A DNA stretch of 64,000 nt. Origin: an uncultured Bacteroidales bacterium. Lineage in GTDB: Bacteria > Bacteroidota > Bacteroidia > Bacteroidales > Muribaculaceae. The translations under genes were made by a program, and so were the position numbers. Of this stretch, positions 8,664-16,706 are shown in pieces (within the stretch, counting starts at the first letter, position 1; the number at the start of each line of letters is the position of its first letter). The notes beneath the pieces are model-generated. The model had not been told where the DNA came from, did no database searches, and saw only the letters and a list, made by a program, of their open reading frames with translations. Location of the stretch: positions 1-64,000 of the forward strand of contig CADAFP010000008.1 of NCBI GenBank assembly GCA_902787185.1, given 5' to 3'.

Positions 8664-8734
8664 GAAAACAATAAGTGCAATAAATACAAATTTCTGACAA
8701 TCAGATAATTGTATTTATTGCACTCGTTGTTTTC
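8664..8734. repeat. 71-bp palindrome, copy A
   Basis: Arms begin GAAAACAATAAGTGCAATAA and end with the complementary ATTGCACTCGTTGTTTTC, with an unpaired centre. Copies at 11248, 11410, 12661 and 13504 have the same length. Here GTGCAAT replaces GTACAAT in the left arm and ATTGCAC replaces ATTGTAC in the right arm, a compensating change. It lies between convergent genes and could also terminate both. Confidence 0.85.
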
Positions 8735-8753
8735 CTTCTATTGTTTTGAGTTT

Positions 8754-11126
8754 TTATTTTGTGAGTTCGATGATGGTGGCCTCGGTGATGTCGGGGATAG
8801 CCACGGGGACGGTAAGGGTGGATGTGCGCTTGTCGTAGGTCACACCCGCCGCTTTCTTGCCGTTGATTTTCACGCTACGGGGCTTGGCAGTGGCGGGAAT
8901 GATGAGGCGGTAGTCCTTGCTGGGAGCGTCGCCATCGATGGCACCCCTACCCTGAATGGTGATGAAACACGTCTTGCCTTGGGGCGTGGCAGTGAACTGG
9001 ATCTCACGGTGTTTTTCCCTTGCCAGCGTGCCCGTGGAGTGCAGGTCGTCATCAAACAGGGTGTAGGTTGACGGGATGCTGCTGGTGTAATAGACGATGT
9101 CGAGGCGGTCGGGGTCGTAGTCGCCCACGTTATCCATCTCGTAGTTAGCACGCGGGATGAACGCTCCGGCACGGGCAAACAGCGGCAGCACCTCGACAGG
9201 AGCGGGATAATTGACCGTAGTGTGGCCAGCATAACGCCGATCGGGATGATTGATATCCACCCAAGTGCCATCGGGGAAAGTGATGTCGCGGCTCACGGCG
9301 CCCTGCTGCATCACGGGAGCGACCATCACGTTGTGGCCCCACAGGTACTGGTCGGTGATGCCGTCATAGCGGGCAATGTTCATGTCATCCTCGTAGAAAC
9401 CCAACGGACGCACCAGCGGCAGACCGTAACGGGCATTCTCAAAGGCCAGCGTGTAGTTATAGGGCAACCAGGCGTAGCGTTCCTTAATGAGGCGCAGGGT
9501 GAGGTCGCCAAACTCCTTGTAATGGTAAGGCTCGGCCTGATAGGTCGAGTGGGTGCGCAGCATGGGCGAGAACAGGCCCAACTGCAGCCAACGGATGTAG
9601 AGTTCGCCGTCGCGCTTGTTATTGGGGTCAACGGCAAAGCCGCCCACATCGTGCGACATATAGCCCAGGCCGCTCAAGCCCGTGTTGAGCATGATGTTCA
9701 CCTGGGGCTGCATGCCGCCCCATGAGCGGGACACATCGGTGGACCAGGGGAAGACGGAGTAACGCTGCAGGCCAGCCGTACCGGCACGCATCATCACCAT
9801 CGGACGACGGTCGGGATAATCCTCCTTGAACATGTCATAAATGATGCTGCTCCACTCGTTGCCGTAATAGTTGTGGTATTGCTCGGCAGTGAGGCCGTTC
9901 CAATGGCGAATTTCCAGCGGGTGTTTCTCAGGCTCTCCCAAATCACCCCACCAACCTGTAACGCCTTCCTCGGTGAGCGATTTGTAACGGGCACGCAGCC
10001 ACTGGCGCGTGGCGGGATTGGACACGTCAAACATGCCACCCTGCCCCACCCAGATGGTGACCGTGTGGGTCGTGTCGGTGCCGTCAGTCTTACAGAAGAG
10101 GCCTTGGGGATCCAGCAGTCGGTAATTGTCGATGGCGCGGCCATTGGTCAGCACATAGGGCTGTGAGATGGTCACCACGTTAACGCCCAGTTGCTTGAAG
10201 TCGCGCATCATCTTGCGGTGGTCGGGCCACTGTTCCTTGTCCCATTCCAGGCGGCCCATATCCTCCTCCTTGCCATACCAGTACAGGTCGAACACGATGC
10301 CGTCGAGCGGATAGCCCTCGCGCTTGAGGGTATCGACCACTCCCTCGCTCTCGCGCTGGTCGCGGTAGCCATATTTCGACGTGATGTAGCCCAACGTCCA
10401 CAGCGGCGGCAGATCCTGACGGCCCACGAGCCAAGTGAAGTTCTTGACCACATTCTCGACCTTGCCATTACCGCCGATGACGTAGTAGGACAGCGGTTGG
10501 GGCGAGGTGGAAGTGTATTGCAGTTCCTGTTCACCCACGACGAGCGAGGACTTGCAGAAGTCGTCAAAGAAGATGCCATAACCCTTAGACGAAATCACCA
10601 TCGGCATGGTGATGCCCATCTGCTTGGTGCGCTTTTCGCCCATCTGGTAGCCATAGTTTTGGGCATTATAGTTGATGAGCGTGTCGCCGACCAAGTTGAA
10701 CGAGTAGCCGCGCTCACCAGCACCATAGAACGACTCACGGCCCTGATGCAGCAGTCGCACCGTCGCTTGGCTGTGGTCGCACAAGTCGGTGATATAGAAG
10801 GTATTGCCACAGCTCACCGACACGCTGCCAGTGTTCCTGTCAAGCACCACCTTCATGCCTCCTCCAGTGCGCATCACGCTGATGTCCTCCCAATCGTTCA
10901 CCTTAACGTCAAACTTGGGAACTTTGTCAATGACGAGCGAAGGCAAGCGCGTGCCGTTCCAGTCGTCAGGCACCACGTCCACCCGCACAATATCTTCACC
11001 CACGGCAGTTACCGTGATGGTCTGGTTGCGCTCATCGTCATTGAACTGCATGGTCGTTGGCTGCGCCGAAGCCATCAGCGCCAGCATGGCCACCATCGCC
11101 ATTGTTATCATCCTGTAGCGTTTCAT
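8754..11126 (-). CDS. Glycoside hydrolase family 31 alpha-glycosidase
   Basis: 790-residue secreted retaining alpha-glycosidase (glucosidase or xylosidase type). Signal peptide ends near ASAQ (residue 22). A galactose-mutarotase-like N-terminal domain (about 30-230) precedes the TIM barrel. The nucleophile is Asp395 in WWGDLGEPE and the acid/base is Asp464 in WSTDVSRSW; the substrate-binding DGIVFDLYWYG is at 275-285. The C-terminal part from about 640 is beta-rich and matches the DUF5110-type domain. It has its own -7 box at 11173-11180 on this strand. Likely periplasmic dietary or host glycan breakdown; specificity cannot be read from the sequence. Confidence 0.93.
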   Translation of the reverse strand: MKRYRMITMAMVAMLALMASAQPTTMQFNDDERNQTITVTAVGEDIVRVDVVPDDWNGTRLPSLVIDKVPKFDVKVNDWEDISVMRTGGGMKVVLDRNTGSVSVSCGNTFYITDLCDHSQATVRLLHQGRESFYGAGERGYSFNLVGDTLINYNAQNYGYQMGEKRTKQMGITMPMVISSKGYGIFFDDFCKSSLVVGEQELQYTSTSPQPLSYYVIGGNGKVENVVKNFTWLVGRQDLPPLWTLGYITSKYGYRDQRESEGVVDTLKREGYPLDGIVFDLYWYGKEEDMGRLEWDKEQWPDHRKMMRDFKQLGVNVVTISQPYVLTNGRAIDNYRLLDPQGLFCKTDGTDTTHTVTIWVGQGGMFDVSNPATRQWLRARYKSLTEEGVTGWWGDLGEPEKHPLEIRHWNGLTAEQYHNYYGNEWSSIIYDMFKEDYPDRRPMVMMRAGTAGLQRYSVFPWSTDVSRSWGGMQPQVNIMLNTGLSGLGYMSHDVGGFAVDPNNKRDGELYIRWLQLGLFSPMLRTHSTYQAEPYHYKEFGDLTLRLIKERYAWLPYNYTLAFENARYGLPLVRPLGFYEDDMNIARYDGITDQYLWGHNVMVAPVMQQGAVSRDITFPDGTWVDINHPDRRYAGHTTVNYPAPVEVLPLFARAGAFIPRANYEMDNVGDYDPDRLDIVYYTSSIPSTYTLFDDDLHSTGTLAREKHREIQFTATPQGKTCFITIQGRGAIDGDAPSKDYRLIIPATAKPRSVKINGKKAAGVTYDKRTSTLTVPVAIPDITEATIIELTK

Positions 11127-11172
11127 CGTTCTATATTTTGAAATATTATTGTTTACATTGAACCTTGGATTG

Positions 11173-11180
11173 CAAAGTTA
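11173..11180 (-). promoter_or_regulatory. -7 box of the GH31 gene
   Basis: On the minus strand this reads TAACTTTG, an exact TAnnTTTG match 47 bases before the GH31 start. No -33 TTTG is visible at the usual spacing. Confidence 0.55.
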
Positions 11181-11247
11181 CTAAGAATCTTGGATAAATT
11201 ATGCGGCGGCTCAACAAAAACAAAATAAAACAACGATGGAATAAAAA

Positions 11248-11318
11248 GAAAACAATAAATACAATAAACACAAATTATTCATTTCCAACAGATTGTATTT
11301 ATTGTACTTATTATTTTC
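11248..11318. repeat. 71-bp palindrome, copy B
   Basis: Left arm GAAAACAATAAATACAATAA, right arm ends TTATTGTACTTATTATTTTC. It is the first of a tandem pair; the start-to-start distance to copy C is 162 bases and the flanks are duplicated too. Confidence 0.85.
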
Positions 11319-11409
11319 CTTATCTGGTTTGGTCTTTGACTTGCACTAATTTTAGATAAATTAGGTGGCGCCTCAACAGAAACAAAATAAAACAACGATG
11401 GAATAAAAA

Positions 11410-11480
11410 GAAAACAATAAATACAATAAATACAAATTATTCATTTTCAATACATTGTATTTATTGTACTTATTGTTTTC
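11410..11480. repeat. 71-bp palindrome, copy C
   Basis: Second member of the tandem pair with B, with arms GAAAACAATAAATACAATAA and TTATTGTACTTATTGTTTTC. Exactly the same length as the other four copies. Confidence 0.85.
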
Positions 11481-11550
11481 CTTGTCAGTTCTTTACTTTT
11501 CTGATTTTGTGTTTTGAATTGCATGGTGATAAATCCAAGGCAAGAAGTTC

Positions 11551-11607
11551 GTTGTTGTGATGCGCTCTTTTCGCGCTAACGCGCTTTTTTTAACGCATCA
11601 CAACAAC
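11551..11607. terminator. Nested hairpin with T7 run
   Basis: Outer arms GTTGTTGTGATGCG and CGCATCACAACAAC pair perfectly. Inside, GCGCTAACGCGC followed by seven T forms a second hairpin with a terminator layout for + strand transcription. It lies just past the end of the minus-strand FGE-like gene, so the outer hairpin may stop that gene; the + strand T-run has no obvious gene upstream. Confidence 0.5.
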
Positions 11608-11634
11608 TCACATTATAATCAATTAGGGTAGATA

Positions 11635-12549
11635 CTAGAGGGCGAGGCGCAGCCCAAGGCCGCTGCCCGTGCTTGTCGGCGTGTAGCGGTTACGGTTCGA
11701 CACGCGGCAGTTCCAGGCGTTGTCGTCCCAGCTGCCACCACGGTACACGCGGCCAGAGCCCGATGTTGGACCTGTGGGATTAGTCTGCGCATTGCTGCTG
11801 TAACTGTCATACCAGTCCTGACACCATTCCAATACGTTGCCACTCATGTCGTAAAGGCCCAATTCATTAGGGGATTTGGTGCCAACAGTATGCGTTCCAT
11901 AGTCGGGATTACTACTACCCAGTGCATAGGAGTTACCATAATACCATGCCACATCGCCAATGGTGTTGCTGTCGGCATATTTGTAACCCTGGCTCAATTT
12001 GCCACCTCGGGCGGCAAATTCCCACTCGGCCTCGGTAGGCAGGCGGAACGTCTTTCCTGTCATCTGGTTCAGCTTGGTGATAAACGTCTGGCAGTCGTTC
12101 CAGGACACCTTCTCCACGGGACGTAGCAGGTTGGTTCCGTAATTTCCGCCGTTACAGTAGCTCGGGTTGCTGCCCATCACGGCTTGCCACAGCGCCTGCG
12201 TCACCTCGGTCTGGCCGATGCAGTAACTCGACAGCGTCACCTGGTGGGCTGGCTTTTCATTACTTTCTGCGTCGCTGCCCTGCTCGGCGGTCGCGCCCAT
12301 GGTGAAGGTGCCGCCCTCGACGGCCACCATCGTGAAGGTCACACCGTTCACCGTAAAGGTCTCGGTCACGGGCTCAATCAAGGGTTCATCACCCCAACGT
12401 CCTTTCAACAGGTAATCAATCAAGCAAGTGACATCGCCGATAGTCACCTGGCCATCTTGATCCACGTCGCCACGCTCGTACTCCACGCCTGCCGTAAATG
12501 AGGCTAACGTCCAAATCAACAAACCTAAGCAAATCGCAATTTTCTTCAT
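11635..12549 (-). CDS. Secreted FGE/SUMF-like domain protein with dockerin-like segment
   Basis: 305 residues from the ATG at 12549; a longer frame to 12684 is rejected because the signal peptide starts at MKKIAICL. After the signal sequence comes a calcium-loop segment of dockerin type (GDVDQDGQVTIGDVTCLIDYLL), then an FGE-sulfatase (SUMF1-type) domain: GGTFTMGAT, HQVTLSSYCIGQTEVTQALW, RLPTEAEWEFAARGG, LYDMSGNVLEWCQDWY and VYRGGSWDD. The C-terminal region has one Cys (NCRVSNRNR) and not the Cys pair of genuine formylglycine-generating enzymes, so sulfatase activation is unlikely; a ligand-binding or unknown enzymatic role is more plausible. Own strong promoter at 12593-12624. Confidence 0.85.
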   Translation of the reverse strand: MKKIAICLGLLIWTLASFTAGVEYERGDVDQDGQVTIGDVTCLIDYLLKGRWGDEPLIEPVTETFTVNGVTFTMVAVEGGTFTMGATAEQGSDAESNEKPAHQVTLSSYCIGQTEVTQALWQAVMGSNPSYCNGGNYGTNLLRPVEKVSWNDCQTFITKLNQMTGKTFRLPTEAEWEFAARGGKLSQGYKYADSNTIGDVAWYYGNSYALGSSNPDYGTHTVGTKSPNELGLYDMSGNVLEWCQDWYDSYSSNAQTNPTGPTSGSGRVYRGGSWDDNAWNCRVSNRNRYTPTSTGSGLGLRLAL

Positions 12550-12592
12550 AATAAGTCTTATTATATGGGTATAACAATGATTAACTATTTCA

Positions 12593-12624
12593 CAAAAGTA
12601 CTCAAAAAAATCGAAAAAAGCAAA
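12593..12624 (-). promoter_or_regulatory. Bacteroidota promoter of the FGE-like gene
   Basis: On the minus strand TTTG (12624-12621) and TACTTTTG (12600-12593) are separated by exactly 20 bases, the full Bacteroidota -33/-7 arrangement. The ATG is 43 bases downstream. Confidence 0.75.
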
Positions 12625-12660
12625 TGCATAAAACAGGAAAAAACAACGATGGAATAAAAA

Positions 12661-12731
12661 GAAAACAATAAATACAATAAACACAAATTATTCATTTCCA
12701 GAACTTTGTATTTGTTGTACTTATTGTCTTC
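12661..12731. repeat. 71-bp palindrome, copy D
   Basis: Left arm GAAAACAATAAATACAATAA, right arm TTGTTGTACTTATTGTCTTC. It shares the left flank AACAACGATGGAATAAAAAG with copies B and C and the right flank CTTTGACTTGCACTAATT with copy B. This copy lies between divergent genes, so it is not simply a terminator. Confidence 0.85.
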
Positions 12732-12785
12732 CTTTACATCTTTTGTCTTTGACTTGCACTAATTGTAGTGAAAAACAATATGAAT

Positions 12786-12817
12786 TTTGCTTTTGTGTTC
12801 GACTTGCAGTAATTTTG
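12786..12817 (+). promoter_or_regulatory. Bacteroidota promoter of the MarC gene
   Basis: TTTG at 12786-12789 and TAATTTTG at 12810-12817 are separated by exactly 20 bases. A degenerate copy of the same stretch (TTTGACTTGCACTAATTGTA) lies just upstream next to palindrome D, as if the promoter had been partly duplicated. Confidence 0.75.
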
Positions 12818-12843
12818 TAGCGAAAAACTAAATTGAAAGGAAT

Positions 12844-13422
12844 ATGGGGACGATTAATTTTACGCAGATATTGAGTGCTACGCTGGTATTGCTGAGTATT
12901 ATCGACATTGTGGGCTCGATTCCTATCATCTTGCAGTTGAGGGAGAAAGGGCGACATGTCGATGCAGTGAAGGCGACCCTCTACTCTACCCTGCTGATGG
13001 TGGGCTTCTACTACGGCGGACACTGGCTGCTGCGCATCTTCAACTGCGATATCCACTCGTTTGCCACGGCAGGCGGTTTCCTGATGTTCCTGATGGCACT
13101 GGAAATGATCCTGGATGTGGAAATCTTCAAGAACAACACGCCCAACAAGGGGGCGACAATGGTGCCGATGGTGTTCCCGCTCATCGCGGGTGCCGGCGTA
13201 CTGACGACGTTGATTTCGCTCAAAGCGATGTATGACGACGTGAACATCTTCATCGGCCTGGCCATCAACATGCTGTGGGTGTTCCTGGTCATCAAGAGCA
13301 CCGGCAAAATCCAGAAATTGCTGGGCGAAGGCGGCATGATGTTCTCACGCAAGTTTTTCGGCATCATCCTGCTGGCTATGAGCGTGAAGATGATGACCGA
13401 AAACATCGCACATTTGTTTTAA
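12844..13422 (+). CDS. MarC family integral membrane protein
   Basis: 192-residue polytopic inner-membrane protein of the MarC (UPF0056) family. About six hydrophobic segments are visible, with the family features PIILQLREKGR near residue 26-36, FATAGGFLMFLMALEMI (about 74-90) and GAGVLTTLISL. Function of the family is not settled; the old link to multiple antibiotic resistance in enterobacteria was not upheld. Own promoter upstream. A small AGCGGC/GCCGCT hairpin follows the stop at 13422-13436. Confidence 0.9.
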   Translation: MGTINFTQILSATLVLLSIIDIVGSIPIILQLREKGRHVDAVKATLYSTLLMVGFYYGGHWLLRIFNCDIHSFATAGGFLMFLMALEMILDVEIFKNNTPNKGATMVPMVFPLIAGAGVLTTLISLKAMYDDVNIFIGLAINMLWVFLVIKSTGKIQKLLGEGGMMFSRKFFGIILLAMSVKMMTENIAHLF

Positions 13423-13436
13423 GCGGCGGAGCCGCT

Positions 13437-13460
13437 GATTAGAGATTAGTGATTAGTGAG
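13437..13460. repeat. GATTAG/GATTAGTGA array
   Basis: GATTAGAGATTAGTGATTAG is made of three GATTAG units directly after the MarC stop. The same unit on the opposite strand (TCACTAATCACTAATC) appears at 47634-47664. Confidence 0.5.
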
Positions 13461-13503
13461 AGTATCAGACCATAACTGCTGCTTTACAGGACACAGATAA
13501 AAA

Positions 13504-13574
13504 GAAAACAATAAGTACAATAAATACAAATATCTGATTTGCAACAGATTGTATTTATTGTACTTCTTGTTTTC
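13504..13574. repeat. 71-bp palindrome, copy E
   Basis: Left arm GAAAACAATAAGTACAATAA, right arm TTATTGTACTTCTTGTTTTC. It lies between the convergent MarC and GHL10 genes. It lacks the CAACGATGGAATAA left flank found at B, C and D. Confidence 0.85.
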
Positions 13575-13600
13575 CTTTTCTCGTTATGTCTTGCGGGGCT

Positions 13601-15118
13601 TTACTTCCAGGTGGGGGCGCTCTCGTTCCAGCAGCGGTCGAGGGCGGTGACGGCATATTGCCATTTGCCCTTGCCGCCGTCGGGCAGCACCATTGTTGTC
13701 TCGCCCGTGATGGCGATGATGTCGGCGGGATTGTCGAGTTGGCCTTTCTTGCCCTTGGGATAGCGATAGACGACGTAGCGCACCGCCTGCTGCATCGGGT
13801 CATCGGTCTTGGGGGCGCTCCAAACGAGGCATTTCTTGCCAGCCACCTTCTTGACTTCAAGGCCACGCACGGGTTGAGGCTTCTCATTGTCGAGCCATGT
13901 ATATGCAGGTATCAGCGCCGGGTGGCAGGTCTGCTTGGTCTCAAGGGAGTCGAGGACGCCCTTGAAGTTGCTGGTGATGGTATAACCGGGCCACCAAGTC
14001 ACGCCGTGCACATGTTCCATGGCGCGCTGCAAGCGCATCTTGTGGTCAAGTTGCGTGGGATTGGAGGTGTCGCCACCCTCATCGGCGACGTCGCGATGTG
14101 ACATCACATTGTTAAGCGCCTGGCCATAGTACATGTGGCGGTCGTTGGCGTGGTCGTTCCACCAGTGCATGAGCACGAGGTCGCTGGCGGCTTTGTGCTC
14201 CAGTTCCCAATAGAGTTGGGGCACCATATAGTCCACCCATCCCTCAGCAGTCCACTTGAGGCAGTCGGCGTAGAGGGCATCATAGCACTGCAGTCCATTG
14301 GTCTCGCTGCCGTCGGGGTCGCTGGCCTTGTTGCGCCAGATGCCGAAGGGGCTGATGCCAAAGCGCACCCAGGGCTTCACTTCCTGGATGGTGTTGTGGA
14401 GTTGCTCGATGAGCAGGTCGACGTTGTGGCGGCGCCAGTCGTTCTTGTCCCAGCCTATGCCGTAGGCATTGTAGGATGCAGTGTCGGGGAACTCGGCCCC
14501 CTTGACGGGATAGGGATAGAAATAGTCGTCCATGTGCAGGGCATCGATGTCATAGCGAGTGAGGATGTCACGCACCACGGTATCGATGAAATCGCGGCTC
14601 TCGGGCAGGCCCGGGTCGAAGTAGAGCTTGCCGTCGGCATACTTGAGGAACCACTCGGGATGCTCATAATAGATGTGCCCAGGCGCAGGTTTGTCCTCCT
14701 CGCTGCTGGTGACACGATAAGGATTAATCCAGGCGTGAAGTTCCATGCCGCGCTTGTGTGTCTGCTCTATTATAAACTGCAAGGGGTCCCACACGGGATC
14801 GGGAGCCTTGCCCGGCTCGCCTGTGAGCCAACGGCTCCACGGCTCCAGCTGGCTGACGTAGGCGGCATCGGCCTGGGGTCGGATTTGCCAAATGACCGCA
14901 TTGCAGTTGGCACGTTGTAGCAGGTCGAGCTGCTCGATGAGGTATTGGCGGGTCTGCTCAGGCGTCATTTCGGCATACTGGTTCTGACCAATGATGTGCA
15001 TCCATGCGCCGCGGAACTCATGCTTGGGCAAGGATGAGCGAGTCGGAGCGCTCTCGCCTGCCGTTAAGCAGCCCGTCAATGCCGTTAAAAGCAATGACAA
15101 GAAAAGAAGTCGTTTCAT
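13601..15118 (-). CDS. GHL10-type glycoside hydrolase lipoprotein
   Basis: 505-residue lipoprotein with signal peptide and lipobox LTGC (Cys at residue 17). The catalytic region (about 30-390) matches the glycosyl hydrolase-like 10 family (DUF187): EFRGAWMHIIGQNQ, NAVIWQIRPQADAAY, GMELHAWINPYRV, LYFDPGLPESRDFI and DALHMDDYFYPYP. The C-terminal 100 residues look like a fibronectin type III domain. Members are thought to act on cell-wall or complex glycans; specificity is unproven. It follows the beta-helix lipoprotein gene by 15 bases and is probably co-transcribed with it. Confidence 0.88.
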   Translation of the reverse strand: MKRLLFLSLLLTALTGCLTAGESAPTRSSLPKHEFRGAWMHIIGQNQYAEMTPEQTRQYLIEQLDLLQRANCNAVIWQIRPQADAAYVSQLEPWSRWLTGEPGKAPDPVWDPLQFIIEQTHKRGMELHAWINPYRVTSSEEDKPAPGHIYYEHPEWFLKYADGKLYFDPGLPESRDFIDTVVRDILTRYDIDALHMDDYFYPYPVKGAEFPDTASYNAYGIGWDKNDWRRHNVDLLIEQLHNTIQEVKPWVRFGISPFGIWRNKASDPDGSETNGLQCYDALYADCLKWTAEGWVDYMVPQLYWELEHKAASDLVLMHWWNDHANDRHMYYGQALNNVMSHRDVADEGGDTSNPTQLDHKMRLQRAMEHVHGVTWWPGYTITSNFKGVLDSLETKQTCHPALIPAYTWLDNEKPQPVRGLEVKKVAGKKCLVWSAPKTDDPMQQAVRYVVYRYPKGKKGQLDNPADIIAITGETTMVLPDGGKGKWQYAVTALDRCWNESAPTWK

Positions 15119-15133
15119 ATACTTGAGTTGAAG

Positions 15134-16627
15134 TTATTCTTCCTCGTCGGGGACAAACACCCAGGCGTATGCGCCAAGGTCGATGGCTCCGTTAGCCCTG
15201 CGATCCACGCCGTAGCGGTCATATCGCGCCTCGTCGGGACACAGATCGGGATTTCCCTTGCCGATGGCATCACTCTCGTTGCCCAGTCGGTAGTCAAAGA
15301 TTTGGTCATCACGCACCGTGAGGAAGCACGGGTCGGCATCCCACACGCAGTTGATGAAGTAGGCGCCATCTTCACGTTCACTTCCCTTCAAGAGGCAATA
15401 GCGCATATAGACGTCAAGTTTGCCTTCACCAACTCCATCGTCCACCCAATAGACAGTGTCGTCTTTATTCTGTTCCTTGAGGATGCCAACTCTGAATTCA
15501 TCAGACAATCCGTAGAGAATGCAGTTGTTAAATCTCGCCTTTATCCTGCTGTTGTCACCATTGAGGAATGCCATGTCATGCAGACTGACGATGGGCAACG
15601 AGGGGACAACAAACAGGTAATTGTTGGCAAACGTGCACTGGCTCATCAGGAGTTTACCACCTTGAGACCAGATCACTTCCTGGGCCGCATCGCTGAACTC
15701 AGTGCCAATGGCCTCCACAAAGCAAGTGCTTATCGCTAAACAGGTCGAAGCCGAATTGGTGAGGACACAATTGACGAGTTTGAGAGCCCGTTGTGTCGTG
15801 TCGTTGATGTCTTTGCCACTGCAATGCATACCAATGGTGCTTCCCTTCATGACTACGTGCTTCAAGACATTGCCCTTGGCAGACGGGGTGAAGATGATGC
15901 CACCCCACTGTCCCGACATGATGTCAAAGCTCGTGGATTCCACAATGCGGTCCAGGCGGTCGCCGCGGAAGGTGATAGGCTCCTCGGCTGTGCCGTTGGC
16001 AATCATCTTGCCCGCGCAACGCATCGCCGCCTTGTCGTGGAACAGCAACGTCGCTCCTGGGTCAATCGTTAATGTGGCACGCTCGCTGACAAAGACCGTG
16101 TCATAAATCAGGTAAGGCTTGTCGGCGGTTAAGCGGCGGTTGCGGGAGATGGTGTCGCCCGACAGGCGTATCACATCCTGCCCCCATGCGGTGAGCAGTA
16201 CGCTCTGACTCACACCGTTGGTCTCAAATTTCAGCGAGTCTTCAAGCAGGGTTGGTTCGTTCTCCTCCAGCTCATCAATATAGGCCTCGATGAAGATATA
16301 GATGGAGTCATTGCCACGTATTTCAACATTTTTGAACTCATCACCACGGATGCCATCAACATTCAGGTGGAAATGCCCCTTGGATGAGAGGCCAGCCACC
16401 TTGATGGACGAGATGTTAATCTGCTTCTTGCTACGGTTATAGACGACCATCTGCTTGGTAGCAGTGCCCTGCATCGTGATGACGGTGTCAAAGGCCACCG
16501 TGTCTTTATTGAACGCCAGCACGTCGCTCGACAAGGTGGTGAAGCCGTCCTCGATACAGGAACTCATCATGCCTGTAATGGCTATCAGCGCCACAACAAT
16601 CCACAGGGATAGTTTCATATTTCTCAT
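15134..16627 (-). CDS. Beta-helix-like surface lipoprotein, unknown function
   Basis: 497 residues. The signal peptide ends in the lipobox MSSC (Cys about residue 24), so the protein is lipid-anchored. The N-terminal 160 residues are beta-rich with an Ig-like look; from about 190 the pattern (LTIDPGATLLFHDKAAM, PITFRGDRL, GGIIFTPSAKGNVLKHVVM) suggests a right-handed parallel beta-helix. It ends with VDRRANGAIDLGAYAW, a motif frequent at the end of such proteins. A second start three codons in (16618) is equally plausible. A -7 box upstream marks it as the first gene of a two-gene unit with the GHL10 lipoprotein. Confidence 0.75.
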   Translation of the reverse strand: MRNMKLSLWIVVALIAITGMMSSCIEDGFTTLSSDVLAFNKDTVAFDTVITMQGTATKQMVVYNRSKKQINISSIKVAGLSSKGHFHLNVDGIRGDEFKNVEIRGNDSIYIFIEAYIDELEENEPTLLEDSLKFETNGVSQSVLLTAWGQDVIRLSGDTISRNRRLTADKPYLIYDTVFVSERATLTIDPGATLLFHDKAAMRCAGKMIANGTAEEPITFRGDRLDRIVESTSFDIMSGQWGGIIFTPSAKGNVLKHVVMKGSTIGMHCSGKDINDTTQRALKLVNCVLTNSASTCLAISTCFVEAIGTEFSDAAQEVIWSQGGKLLMSQCTFANNYLFVVPSLPIVSLHDMAFLNGDNSRIKARFNNCILYGLSDEFRVGILKEQNKDDTVYWVDDGVGEGKLDVYMRYCLLKGSEREDGAYFINCVWDADPCFLTVRDDQIFDYRLGNESDAIGKGNPDLCPDEARYDRYGVDRRANGAIDLGAYAWVFVPDEEE

Positions 16628-16682
16628 GAATGTAATGTTCGGTTTAGTCTTTATATTCTTTACATAAAGAACGTGGGAACAG

Positions 16683-16690
16683 CAAATTTA
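16683..16690 (-). promoter_or_regulatory. -7 box of the beta-helix/GHL10 unit
   Basis: On the minus strand this reads TAAATTTG, an exact TAnnTTTG match about 56 bases before the start. It lies just past the end of the long polysaccharide operon, so the two transcripts are separable. Confidence 0.55.
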
Positions 16691-16706
16691 GTGTATTCCC
16701 GATATC

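Larger units (their letters stand above)
11127..11634. other. 508-bp intergenic region between two minus-strand genes
   Basis: No gene was found. It holds the GH31 promoter, a tandem duplication of about 162 bp that carries palindrome copies B and C with shared flanks (CAACGATGGAATAAAAAG before, and CTTTGACTTGCACTAATT after copy B), and a large hairpin at 11551-11607. Confidence 0.7.

Noticed and set aside
11635-12549. Genuine sulfatase-activating FGE
   Set aside because: The C-terminal region lacks the expected Cys pair and no sulfatase gene is in the window.
8664-13574. The five palindromes as a CRISPR array
   Set aside because: They are spaced irregularly by kilobases, are internally palindromic and have no regular spacers or cas genes.
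8664-13574. The palindromes as ordinary terminators only
   Set aside because: Copy D lies between divergent genes, and B and C lie in tandem in one gap; a terminator role fits only A and E.
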